Shown here: positions 35,539 through 45,198 of the stretch, piece after piece
How the letters are laid out: every line of letters begins with the position of its first letter
Position numbering within the stretch: the stretch's first letter is position 1
NCBI RefSeq assembly: GCF_029227915.1
Contig: NC_079875.1
Span: forward strand, 6,014,001-6,078,000
DNA from: Hydractinia symbiolongicarpus
Lineage: Eukaryota > Cnidaria > Hydrozoa > Anthoathecata > Hydractiniidae
Direction: 5' to 3'
Length of the DNA: 64,000 nucleotides
Notes under the pieces: model-generated
Told to the model about the DNA's origin: nothing
Databases searched by the model: none
The model's input: only the letters and a program-made list of their open reading frames with translations
Made by a program: the position numbers and the translations under genes

Positions 35539-36677
35539 TCTTATTTATTTCGCAACTTTTTTTACCTTTAGCTATGTAATTAAGATTTCGCAAAACTTGG
35601 ATTAGATGTTTATATCAGTGTTACAGCTACTTTTTGCTTTTATTTCAACGATGGCTTCATCTTAATTTTTGCCTTTATGCTTGCACCCTACCAATGGCGT
35701 GAAGTTGATGTTTCATTAATGGGGAAAAAATCACAATTTGCAAAGTTGATACAACTTTACGTCAAGCAACTATTCATGTTTCTTCAAGTCAACAAAAATA
35801 ATAATAGAGCGTTTTGAAATGTTTTTAAGTATCAATTTTTTAAACATGTCAAATTTGATCTATTTTGCATTTTAAAAACGTATCAACAAATACAAAACTT
35901 TGACATATCATATCATATTTTACCATATAGTTTCTTCCACAGTTCATGAAGTAGGTTTTGTATATTGCGGTCTGTAGAATACACAAATATAACAAAAATA
36001 CAGACAAACAACATTTTTCTAAATATATGTATATATACTTATACATTGTCAAAGGCTCCCTTGATTTGCAAAGACGATACACATAATATCATATGTGTTC
36101 TATTGCATAATATATTCATCACCATAACTGCTATTTAAAGCTATACAAAAAGCTGTTGCAACATCAACAACATCGTTATAATTTTTTGAGATATTTTGAT
36201 CGAGTTTCTATGAAATTTTCTTACATAAAATTTGCTTTAAATTTCCATGAAACTTAACTTTGCATTGTTTTAAATCCCAGGATACTCAATCGATGTCAAG
36301 TTTAAGTATGGGGCGGCAGTTAGTTTTTGACTAAAAGCTAATATATTTATGCATTGAAAGGCCGATGCATCTTTTGCTGCTGGAATGTGTCATCAAAATA
36401 AAAACACATTTGTAAAATAAAATTCGGACCTTCTAAATACGTATGTTAAGAAAACCTTAAGTATAAACATATTAAAAAACAAGGAACAAAATTAAAAAAA
36501 AAATAAAACAACCAGAAGCGTTTCAGTTAATATGCATGAAAAGTTAAGACGATCTATACTTTTTACAACAGTTCAATTTCAATCAACATGGTTATTATCT
36601 GTTGCCTGGTTCGCGGAATAAATAAGCCAAAGTGTTTTTAAAGCTCGTACGTTTTGGACTTAGTCAATGTTTCAGGT

Positions 36678-39200
36678 TTAGTTACTGCTAGATTGAACAC
36701 CTGAAGATTTTTGACTGACCTCCTTGTGCAATGCCACCATACTTTCTGGTGGGGTCTCTTGTATTTCTTCAAGTAGAACAAACGATTCTTCAATGAGCTG
36801 TTTTGCTAATGAAAAAGCGTCTTCTGAAGCCATGAGTTCAGCTATTGTAGCGTATAGGTATGGCAAACCAGACTGGTCTGACACATGTTGGCAATACTTT
36901 TTCAGATACTCTAAGCTTCTTGTTGCAATTGATAAGGAGCTTGCCGATTGTGCCAACTGATCGATACATTTCTCAGAAGCTATTAGTGGATTTTGGACAA
37001 AATTAACCAGCTCGGTCAAAATAGGTAATAACAATTTTTTCCCTTCTTCTCCGTTCCATTCACTGAGGTCGTTTATCATTGCAACGAGCTTCTTCAAACC
37101 TTCAAAATCCCGTGCCATAACCACGAAACAAGTAATTAATGACACACCGAAGTATAAGCTTTCCTTCGCTGCGTTTGTTTCATTTGAAAGAATGATAAGC
37201 ATAGCAGATCTGAGATTGTAATATTGAAAGTTGTTGGGATCGGAATCGCTCATCATATGCAGGCATGAATTTAACACTAAACTGATGATTAACATATTAG
37301 CATCCAAATTATATCGCTTGTAATATGCTATCGTAACCTTCTCCTTCAACTTTGAGCGATAGGTTGCCCATGCTGCCAATATACTCTTATGAACAAGTGT
37401 AAATTGAAGCTGTTCTTGCACGCAATGAAGCATTTGGAAGAGCTTGTCCCGTTCCTCGTTGTAAATAGACGGATTTTGGTTGATCATATAGTTGGAATGG
37501 TTAGTAACTTGCAAGAATAGATGGCAAAATAACACGACCTTAGTATCATCGACTGTGATCTGCTTAACTGAAGATATTAATCTCTCAAGCAATTTCGCAT
37601 GTTCAGTTTTAAGAAATAGCACCATGACAGTATTTGCAAAGGCTTCGCAAGCTAAGTTAATGTCTGAGTATGCACTAAAGAAATACGGTTCCTGTTCACC
37701 AATTGCCAGTGATATCAATGTGTTAATGGTAACAAAAGAAGATTCGTTGATACTTGAAATATGCTGACATTCTTTACAATTCTTGTTGCATGCGGTAAAT
37801 GCTGTTGTTGCTTCGGACTGTTGGTATTCAGTAATATATGGAACTTCTTGTAATGATTTCATTGCATCATCAAACATATTATTGGCAAGATTAAGTAACG
37901 CCCAGTAAAGGTAGTTGCAATAAATTCTTTCTAAAATAAGCTGATCTTTTTCTGTTCCAGTATCTTTCCACAGTGTCAATTGACTTATTTCAAAAGGTAA
38001 CTTTAATGATCTTGGCATCCCTTGAATCTTTTTCATAATGAGAGAAGCCTTCACGTTACTTAATATCTCTCGAATCTTACTTACAGCTCCTTGTATGGTG
38101 TCTTGTGTCAAGTGGCTGATGATATTACTAGTGGGTATAAAGAAATTGGGCAAATTTACTTGCAAAAGACAGTCCATAAGCTTGCTTATCAACATTGTTA
38201 CCCTTTCTGTAATTGTTTTCTTCTCCCAAGATTTCATTGGAATCTCCTCGCACAACCAGAACATTGTTGTTTTTAAATGATATGATGACAGGCCTCCTTC
38301 TCTAAAGACGTTTGTTTTTAAAATAAACTTTGCCACTATATATGTTTCCCTCTGTCTTTCAGAAAAACTGCGTGACAGGATTCGTTCAGCAACAGACATT
38401 GAGTAGCGCCATTCGTTCGTGTTGCTATCGTTCCCTGGGTAATGCTTCGCAACAATATAGCATTTTGATTGGCTGCATTCTTTAACAATGTCAGAGTTTG
38501 GCCAATCAGACCTTGATCTAGAAAACCATTGGTGACTAACAGTAGGCCAGTCTTTTAATGGAATACAGCATGTCACTTCTACTTCCACATCTCCTCTCAG
38601 ATGATTGTCTTCTTTGATCACTTGCATTAATGCAGGACCATGTCTTTCAAACACGTCGTTTGACTCAGCAGACACTATCTTGTTCATGATATGGTTTTCA
38701 GGAATGTAGACGAAAGCATCTGTAGTTCCTTTTTCCAGTACAATGACGTTTTCATCATGACTGTGTTGACACCCAACTTGATCAGTTGCAATGTATTTGT
38801 TGAATGATACCATTATGTCTATATCCGAGGATACAGTCAATAGACCATCACCAATACTTCCTGTTTGAAATATCTCTAATTCACCTAGATTGTCAGTATA
38901 GGTAACTTTTCCATCTTCTACTGTATCTGCTCCATAAACACATCGGTAATTTGTACAATTTAAGAATGTTTGATACAATACGTGGTCAACTGTTGTGATG
39001 CAAGATTTCTTAGATTCGTGCAGTTGACCTTTAATACGGCTAAAATCTTCTTTAAAGAAGTTATTGCAGATAAAAATAAGTTTTGAAGCGAGATGCAAGT
39101 TCAGATTTTTCACCTCGTGCACATCAAAGCCCCAAAACGGGGATAAGTTCAGAAATTTAAAAATTTGGGGTAATTTGTTTACATCCACGCCTTCTGCCAT
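36678..39200 (-). CDS. Mab-21/cGAS-like nucleotidyltransferase-fold protein (cGLR-type)
   Basis: One uninterrupted exon of 840 aa. Start chosen at 39200 (MAEGVDVNKLPQ): the frame is open further upstream, but a splice-acceptor-like TTATTATTTAG ends 8 nt before this ATG. The N-terminal half is an invertebrate Mab-21 domain. It has the nucleotidyltransferase motif GSIGDGLL..SSDIDIMVSF (Gly-Ser at 114-115, metal ligands Asp126 and Asp128), HGPALM, then VEVEVTCCIPLKDWP with acidic residue(s) around 204-208 for the third ligand. WRYSMSVAER (from 264), LSSYHLKTTMFWLC (from 304) and LPNFFIP follow. Residues about 430-840 are almost wholly helical without a motif I can name; a TPR-like solenoid is possible. 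Related cGAS-like receptors sense nucleic acids and make cyclic dinucleotides to activate STING; other Mab-21 proteins have no known activity. The nucleotidyltransferase motif looks intact, so activity is possible but unproven. The cGAS zinc thumb is not evident. Confidence 0.85.
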   Translation of the reverse strand: MAEGVDVNKLPQIFKFLNLSPFWGFDVHEVKNLNLHLASKLIFICNNFFKEDFSRIKGQLHESKKSCITTVDHVLYQTFLNCTNYRCVYGADTVEDGKVTYTDNLGELEIFQTGSIGDGLLTVSSDIDIMVSFNKYIATDQVGCQHSHDENVIVLEKGTTDAFVYIPENHIMNKIVSAESNDVFERHGPALMQVIKEDNHLRGDVEVEVTCCIPLKDWPTVSHQWFSRSRSDWPNSDIVKECSQSKCYIVAKHYPGNDSNTNEWRYSMSVAERILSRSFSERQRETYIVAKFILKTNVFREGGLSSYHLKTTMFWLCEEIPMKSWEKKTITERVTMLISKLMDCLLQVNLPNFFIPTSNIISHLTQDTIQGAVSKIREILSNVKASLIMKKIQGMPRSLKLPFEISQLTLWKDTGTEKDQLILERIYCNYLYWALLNLANNMFDDAMKSLQEVPYITEYQQSEATTAFTACNKNCKECQHISSINESSFVTINTLISLAIGEQEPYFFSAYSDINLACEAFANTVMVLFLKTEHAKLLERLISSVKQITVDDTKVVLFCHLFLQVTNHSNYMINQNPSIYNEERDKLFQMLHCVQEQLQFTLVHKSILAAWATYRSKLKEKVTIAYYKRYNLDANMLIISLVLNSCLHMMSDSDPNNFQYYNLRSAMLIILSNETNAAKESLYFGVSLITCFVVMARDFEGLKKLVAMINDLSEWNGEEGKKLLLPILTELVNFVQNPLIASEKCIDQLAQSASSLSIATRSLEYLKKYCQHVSDQSGLPYLYATIAELMASEDAFSLAKQLIEESFVLLEEIQETPPESMVALHKEVSQKSSGVQSSSN

Positions 39201-39866
39201 TATGTGTTCTAAATAATAAAGATAATTATAATAAAAACTGTAAAAACCTATACGTTGAGGAGTAATAAGTATTTTGCACCTATTCTTCCCACGGGCTACT
39301 TGGAACCAAAAACTGTTCAAATTCCCCAAAGCATAGTAAACCCACCCGTTTGGACACCCTGTTGACGCTGTTATGTTACGCCGAACTTGGTTTAAACTTA
39401 TTTTTGTTTAATTGACAACCTGATGTACATAATTAATATTTGTTTTGTTCAGGTTTCGGTAGACTTGGTTCTCAGCTTTAACTAGAAAAAGTTGCGCAAG
39501 TATTTCTGTGGATTTTAGTTTTGTATTGGACTACTATTATTGCTGGTTTTATGTGTATGTCAACGAACCTTTCTCACGATAACGAACTTTTCAACGGAAC
39601 GCAATTTGATTTAAGTATTAATACATTTTGTTATATATTGATGTCACAGACAGCAATAAAATACTTTCCTGATACATTCTTTCGTTTTGTTTCGAGTTCT
39701 AATAATGATGGCAACGGACAGAACAAAATTTCTGAATAAAGTTCTAGATTAATTTATTTTGCCTCCCTAAGTGGAGTTATTAATAGGATTTACAACTAAT
39801 TTCATTAACAATCTTTATCTCTTCCTTTTTCTTGCTATTATGAGAGATTGGTATGTTGTAAATTAG

Positions 39867-40255
39867 CCTAGTTAACTAAGCTTTTTTCAAGGATATCAAA
39901 TTCAGTTTCCTTCAGACGAAAGTTAAGACGCAAGTAAATGTCAGAGCAAATCCCTTAAATTCCAATCCACCTCATAGCAAACCTTGATTTATAATCAACC
40001 AATAAGCACAAGGTGGGCGTAGTCACATCTTAATCTTTAAATAATACAAAAATTTATTATATTTGTTCGGGTGGGTGAGGCCATTCGCATTTAAAACAAA
40101 GGTTTCCAGATATTGACTACGTGAGCCAAGAACAATAGAATTAACCAATCAAAAAGCACGATCAGTATTCTAACCGCAAAATAATAGTTTGAGACCCAGC
40201 GTAATTTTTCCCACCTTAGCTATTCCGATTTTATGGTGAAAATTATGCTGGTACT
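39867..40255. repeat. Dispersed ~400-bp repeat, copy 2
   Basis: Second copy of the repeat at 24285..24705, roughly 75-80% identical by eye. The right-end inverted repeat is partly kept: AGACCCAGCGTAATTTTTCC against AAAATTATGCTGG. No protein is encoded. Confidence 0.7.
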
Positions 40256-41114
40256 CCTGCCTAGTGTTGAAGGAGTTTGTGTTAAAATTTGATCGAATCT
40301 CAATGTTCCTTTAAAATGGTTTCTCTATCAAAATATTAAATTTGACATATCAGAAAAGCGAGAATATACTCTTTTTTTAAAGTTTGTAAGATGCTATTAA
40401 GACGCTAATGCTTTAACATCCGGGGCTTATATCTTTATGCGTCAAATGGTCTATTTTACAAATTTCTGTTAATTTCGAAATATTTTAAGAATTATTTTTC
40501 AGGAGGTTAGAGACTGACTTTCGTAGCAAAATCCCAGGCATTTGGTCTAATCGAAAACTTACATATTCTTTCAAAGCTTAATAACGGCTCGAACGTTCTT
40601 AACTCGTTTTATAGCAGTCACGCTTTTTATTCTTAAAAAAACGTATACCATGTATCTACAGATATGTATGTCTATGCGATACTTGTTCGATTGTTATCGA
40701 TCGCGCACGACGGTCAAGCGATATCAATTATTTTAAAAAGTTCTACAAAACAAGTAAACTAACCTGCTTCTTCAATTACATCCTACTTTCACTTTAAACG
40801 TCTTGAAACAAAACATCTGAAGCTAGTTAAGGAGGGAAGTTCATAAGTGACACGGGAATTTCCCGGCAGACATAAGCTAACTCGCCTCAGACTGTTACAA
40901 AAGTCTTCCGATTTTAACATCTGTGTTCTTAGCATTAACCTGGGATTTCAACATTATCTGTCGCTTCATCTTGTGATAAAACCAAATTTATGTATTTTTT
41001 TAGGGTATTGTATATTAGAGGCGGGGGTAAGACTCAAATTTGAAAGACACGTCTAAATCTTTTGTGAGAGTGTTGTGTAATGTTGTATTTTTTTGTTTAT
41101 TTATTGTATGTTTG

Positions 41115-41270
41115 TTGGTTATTAGGTGGTTATTAGGTGGTTATCAGGTGATTACCAGGTGGTTATTAGGTGGTTGTTAGGTAGTTATCAGGTGGTTACC
41201 AGGTGGTTATTAGGTGGTTATCAGTTGGTTATTAGGTGGTTATCAGGTGATTACCAGGTGGTTGTTAAAC
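41115..41270 (+). repeat. ~10-bp minisatellite (GGTTATTAGGTG type)
   Basis: GTGGTTATTAG, GTGGTTATCAG and GTGATTACCAG variants follow in tandem for about 155 bp. The 85-aa ORF across it (41126..41383) is a repeat translation, not a gene. Confidence 0.8.
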
Positions 41271-41418
41271 TGTTGTTAAGACGATATATTGGGGTGTATA
41301 AAATAAATATCAAACAAATATTATATTCGAAAGTCGTTATGTTTAATCCCAGTGACACCATTAGTTTTTCATTTTTACTGTAGCCATTTTTATGTATTTA
41401 TAGTATATTTTTATAATT

Positions 41419-41860
41419 TTGATAAAAGATAATTTTGTAGTTTCTAATATTTCGGCTATAGTTCAAGTCATCATCAGAAAAAAAAGTATTTTACAACAAG
41501 TGGCCGTTATATATGTAACATTAAATGACGTCATCAAGCAAGTTGTTAATGCCAATTATGTGAACAACGCTAATGCATGTGTTGATACGTTTACGTGTCA
41601 CACTATTTTTAGCACTCCATGCATGTTCTAAGGTTCTTTCATACAATGTAAATTCAGTTTTATGAATGAATTGTGCGTTACATCGCAGGAGAGGTGTAGC
41701 ATCCTTCGTGTTTGTAAAAAATTGCAATTTCGTTGTGTCGCACATTATTTTAAAATTAACGAATTTATCTTTTACCAGGTTCCGACGGATTTTACGAATA
41801 AATGATTTTATCAAGGAAACACCGTTTTCTCCACAGTAAGGCATTCAGAACCAAATGGGA
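41419..41860 (-). mobile_element. Penelope-like element fragment (RT end and GIY-YIG)
   Basis: The minus-strand ORF 41521..41844 contains MPYCGENGVSLIKSFIRKI, VNFKIMCDTTKLQFFTNTKD and CNAQFIHKTEFTLYERTLEH. This is the RT-to-GIY-YIG junction typical of Penelope-like elements (LPYLG...; CNA.Y.GKT.R.L..R..EH). The catalytic YIG is changed to FIH. The 3' non-coding part, with GATGATGACTTGAACTATAG and CCGAAATATTAG words on the minus strand, fits the end of such elements. It is a dead 5'-truncated copy. Confidence 0.65.
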
Positions 41861-42010
41861 GCAATTTTTTAAATTTTTATAGCTGTATTATCGTAGAAAA
41901 GGAAAAATATTATTTTCGATCCTTATGATGTCATTAAAATTACTTGTTTTTCTTTTAATTTTCTTTTTAATACTGTTTGTAAGTCTCCCAACTTTCAAGA
42001 TCATAGCATC

Positions 42011-42260
42011 TCTTTAATAATAGCCGTATTGCGTCTGTCTATCTGTATCTGAGCGGACCCCCCGCTGAGATTAAAAATCATGCTACGGAAACACGAATAC
42101 CAAATGCGATATATTTTGATCCACTTTGTTGCGACGGGTAAATTTGAAGGACGGGCGAACCCGGGGATTTTTCCAAGGGCTAACGGCTAGTCTCTATTAT
42201 AATAGCCGTATTCCGTCTGTCTGTCTCTGCGCAGGCCCCCCGCTGAGTTGGAAAGTAATG
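42011..42260 (+). mobile_element. Helitron-like unit, long variant, plus partial second unit
   Basis: Unit 42011..42190 starts TCTTTAATAATAGCCGTATT. It has an insert with ACGGAAACACGAATACCAAA and GATCCACTTTGTTGCG, then GGGATTTTTCCAAGGGCTAA, and ends GGCTAG. A second unit starts directly (TCTCTATTATAATAGCCGTA) but breaks off near 42260. The same insert occurs in the first unit at 44.1 kb. Confidence 0.6.
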
Positions 42261-42896
42261 CTGCAACTCTTAAAAAAACAATCCAAGATTTTTGCGGCTG
42301 AATGAACGAAGGCCAATTAGATTTTGAAACTAGTCGGTGTGTGGAATGTTTGTAGGTCTGTTTGACTTTTTTATTTTTTTTATTTCCGCCGGCGAAGGCG
42401 GAATCTTTAATATCACCTGGGAAGATAGAGCGAGAAATAGATAGATAGAGACAGCCCAGAGCCTGGACGCCTAAAACTTATCCAGGCTAAAGCTTAAATC
42501 CTCGTTTTGACAGATTTTTTTTCTGAGAACGAGGCTAAATTAAGTTTTAAGCCAATAAAAATCCTAACAGTGCAACAAATTGTTTTATTATCCAATGAAA
42601 ATTACTTTATTTTAAAGTTTATAATCGAAAGTTAAAGCTCGTGCAGTGTAGCATAATGAAAATCGTCTTATAATGCACCATCCTTGATGTTATATAATTA
42701 CGTCATTTCCTTCTGTACTACAACTTTGTAAGCACGTAGACTAAATCTATATTCAGCAGAACTAATTAATTATCAATGAATTTTAATTTAAAGAGGAATT
42801 TTTGAGGCTGGATATTTTTGGTGAAAGATAATGTATTATAGCTATAAAATCGTGACATGTATGTCACGATTCTATATCTTTTTTCACATTATTGCT

Positions 42897-42937
42897 AATG
42901 GCGGAAATCTTTAAGCCGCAGGGCTTCTTGTTTAATA
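42897..42937. repeat. Short repeat end (GGCGGAAATCTTTAAGCCGC)
   Basis: About 37 bp here are the reverse complement of 54803-54840 with about three mismatches. Related words occur at about 42390 and 27620. It probably marks one end of an eroded element. Confidence 0.5.
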
Positions 42938-42944
42938 TTAGTTT

Positions 42945-44080
42945 TCTCTTTGTTCGCAATGTTAAAATAAATATATTGTCACGTTTTTTAGTTGCGCACA
43001 GATCTTAAACGCACGAGTTTTGGATTTTTGGCTAAGAACGAAGATTTTGCTGGCTAGCTATCTAGCCATCTACAGCCTTACTTATTACTATTCTGTATGG
43101 CATAAGAGCACTTTATCCTAGCCAATTTATTTTTATGTTGAGGATGTAGCTATTTAGCTAGCTGAGAGTATAAAAAATACAATGTGACTACAACAATATT
43201 CTTTATTCTTATGCTACAGTAAACGCTTAATTAGGCGACGGTAGGCTAATTAGGGCATACCACCTATTTAGGCGACTCATTGTAGCCTAGTTAGGCCATA
43301 TGTAACCTAGTTAAGACATTACAATATTTAATGGCTATTTAAAACAACAAATATTGCACGAGGTTTGGGCCATAAGTTGCCAATGCGCGATGCAAATAAG
43401 ACGATAATTGGTCAAAATTATCTGCAAAGTGGACAGATTTGATTCACATAAAAATTGTAGTGCGAAACGCAATAACTTTGACGTATTTACAACAGAAAAT
43501 TTTCGTTCGCCTAGTTAGACTACGGGTAGCCTAATTAAACTACATCACATCGCCTAACTAAACGACTCGCCTAATTACGTCATGCCGCCTAATTAGGTGT
43601 TTATCCTGACTGTTCTAAATGCTGTTAGCTAGGTAGCAACATCTTTTATTATTTTCCTGAAAACTTTTTCTGTACATAAAATGGCTGAGAATTTTTTTTA
43701 GCTGGATGGGTAAAGACAGGCTGTTCCCTGTGTTTTCATTGTAACCGAAGTTGCAATGAGGTTTTTTCGGAAAAAGGTTTTACAGCTGTTCAACTCTGTT
43801 TAACTGACCTAAGCGGTTAGTCCAGTGTTAACACCAGACTGTTTTTTGCAAAAAGGTTATTATGCCTATGCGCGTGTTCTCAAGCGGTTTAACTGTACTA
43901 AGGTATCAGCAAACTGTGATAATTCATTTTTAAACTTTCTCGGAAATCACGGCTGTACGAATGTGTAACACTGTTTACCTGGACTAACCGCTCAGCCCAG
44001 TCTTAACAACGGAATTTTTCTTGTGTTTTTTTTAAACAGAGTCTACGAGAAAGTTTTAAAAGTGTATTATCCCTATGCGC
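42945..44080 (+). repeat. ~740-bp dispersed repeat, copy 2, interrupted by a MITE
   Basis: It is collinear with 32885..33630 on both sides of an insertion at 43217..43615. The left half ends ATTCTTATGCTA and the right half resumes TAAATGCTGTTAGCTAGG; the uninterrupted copy reads ATGCTAAATGCAGTTTAGCTAGG. It ends next to a run of Helitron-like units. Confidence 0.8.
43217..43615. mobile_element. MITE of mariner/pogo type inserted in the repeat
   Basis: The left end CAGTAAACGCTTAATTAGGC pairs with the right end CCGCCTAATTAGGTGTTTAT followed by CCTGACTG. Subterminal words CCTAGTTAGGC and GCCTAATTA recur. TA flanks both sides (43215-43216 and 43616-43617). The paralogous empty site near 33.18 kb confirms the borders to within a few bases. 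Confidence 0.8.
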
Positions 44081-44088
44081 CCGGCTAG

Positions 44089-44487
44089 TCTCTATAATAA
44101 TAGACGTCGTCTGTCTGTCTCTGCGCGGACCCCCACTGAGTTAGAAAATGATGTAACGGAAACACGAATATCAAATGCGATATATTTTGATCCACTTTGT
44201 TGCGGGTAAATATAAAGGACGGGCGAACCCATGGATTTTTCCACGGGCAAAGACCAGTCTCTTTAATAATAGCCGTATTTTGTCTGTCTGTCTGCGAGAA
44301 AAACGTCGTATTACGGAAACACGAAATGCATGATATAAAGGACGGGCCACCCCGTGGATTTTTCCACGGGTTACCGGCTAGTCTATATTATATAACCCGT
44401 ATACGTCTGTCTGTCGTCACGCTAAATGGTAGCTTAGCTGTGCAAGTAGCAAGACGCACACAATGCGACAAAAAAGGACGGGCGAAC
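44089..44487 (+). mobile_element. Helitron-like units, three in tandem (last truncated)
   Basis: Units: 44089..44257 (long variant, ends GACCAG), 44258..44381 (ends GGCTAG) and 44382..~44487 (starts TCTATATTATATAACCCGTA, breaks off after GGACGGGCGAAC). Each unit keeps the CTGTCTGTC word; the first two keep the GTGGATTTTTCCAC-type hairpin. A CTAG at 44085-44088 precedes them. Different unit variants alternate in one array. Confidence 0.65.
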
Positions 44488-44860
44488 CCCTTGTCTCCGG
44501 TCAATATCATTCAAAAAATGTCAAGATTGTAGGTAGTTTGTATATTTTAAAATCTTTTAAAAATTGTGTCAAATAATAGATTCTTTGAAAAATTATTATA
44601 GCTGACAGTCATTTAAGGCATAATTCTTATTTTATTTACTAAGTTTTATGACTTATAAGGGTTGTAAGGCTCTTTTGCACTCCTTTCGTATAACCCGGCC
44701 TGAGTAGGGTTAACAACATCATTTTTCGCCCTTTTTTGCAGCTTGTTGTTGACGTTAGCGTTGTTGTGTGAGAAAAACATCCATTTAAAACACAGTATTT
44801 TACCATAATAAAATATATATAGACTATAAAACTTTTAAGAAAAAAAAATACACAAAATTG

Positions 44861-45026
44861 CATAAAGTTATATGTGCGCAATAAAATGTATGTATAATAT
44901 GTGTTTACAAGTGAACATTGTGACCAAATAAGCGTTTTTATTGTATAAAGTTATATGTGCGCAATAAAATATATGTATAATATGTGTTTACAAGTGAACA
45001 TTGTGACCAAATAAGCGTTTTTATTT
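44861..45026 (+). repeat. Tandem duplication of ~82 bp
   Basis: Two near-identical copies (44861-44942 and 44943-45026) of a unit containing AAAGTTATATGTGCGCAATA, AATATGTGTTTACAAGTGAA and AATAAGCGTTTTTATT. Only about one base differs, so the duplication is recent. It is about 170 bp downstream of the methyltransferase stop. Confidence 0.85.
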
Positions 45027-45173
45027 TTTGAATTATTAATTTGTTAGCAAATTCACAACACCAATGAAAGGTTAGGTGATCTTAGGAGAATTTATTAGCC
45101 GTCAGTCCAACAAATGTGAAACAAACGAAAGCAGAAATAGACATCGCTTATAAAATAATGCACAATAATATAG

Positions 45174-45179
45174 TTTATT
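45174..45179 (-). other. Poly(A) signal of the methyltransferase gene
   Basis: TTTATT on + is AATAAA on the minus strand, about 20 nt after the stop codon at 45199. Confidence 0.5.
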
Positions 45180-45198
45180 ATTCTTGAAGAAAAATATC

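Larger units (their letters stand above)
32221..36677. other. Spacer between the TSP1/tectonin gene and the cGAS-like gene
   Basis: The spacer contains a poly(A) signal AATAAA at about 32289, some 70 nt after the TSP1/tectonin stop codon. Next come the duplicated repeat 32885..33630, then Helitron-like units at 34007..34270, 34794..34919 and 35412..35538. The last 1.1 kb is AT-rich and should include the 3' UTR of the minus-strand cGAS-like gene. I see no gene in the interval. Confidence 0.5.
39201..45198. other. Spacer between the cGAS-like gene and the methyltransferase gene
   Basis: The spacer starts with the promoter side of the minus-strand cGAS-like gene. It then holds the dispersed repeat 39867..40255, a minisatellite (41115..41270), a Penelope-like fragment (41419..41860), Helitron-like units (42011..42260 and 44089..44487), the interrupted repeat 42945..44080 and a tandem duplication (44861..45026). 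No host gene is visible. The 72-aa ORF at 39521 has no motif. Confidence 0.5.

Noticed and set aside
39201-39329. N-terminal 43-residue extension of the cGAS-like ORF
   Set aside because: Its composition (FYSFYYNYLYYL) looks non-coding, and a splice-acceptor-like site lies just before the downstream ATG at 39200, which begins the recognisable domain.
41126-41383. 85-aa ORF with repeated VIRWLLGGYQ-like units
   Set aside because: It is a translation of a 10-bp minisatellite and has no start context or homologue that I know.
44639-44881. THAP-type zinc-finger start (MVKYCVLNGC)
   Set aside because: Only the first few residues fit; no downstream CxxC...H or AVPTIF-like block follows in any frame nearby.
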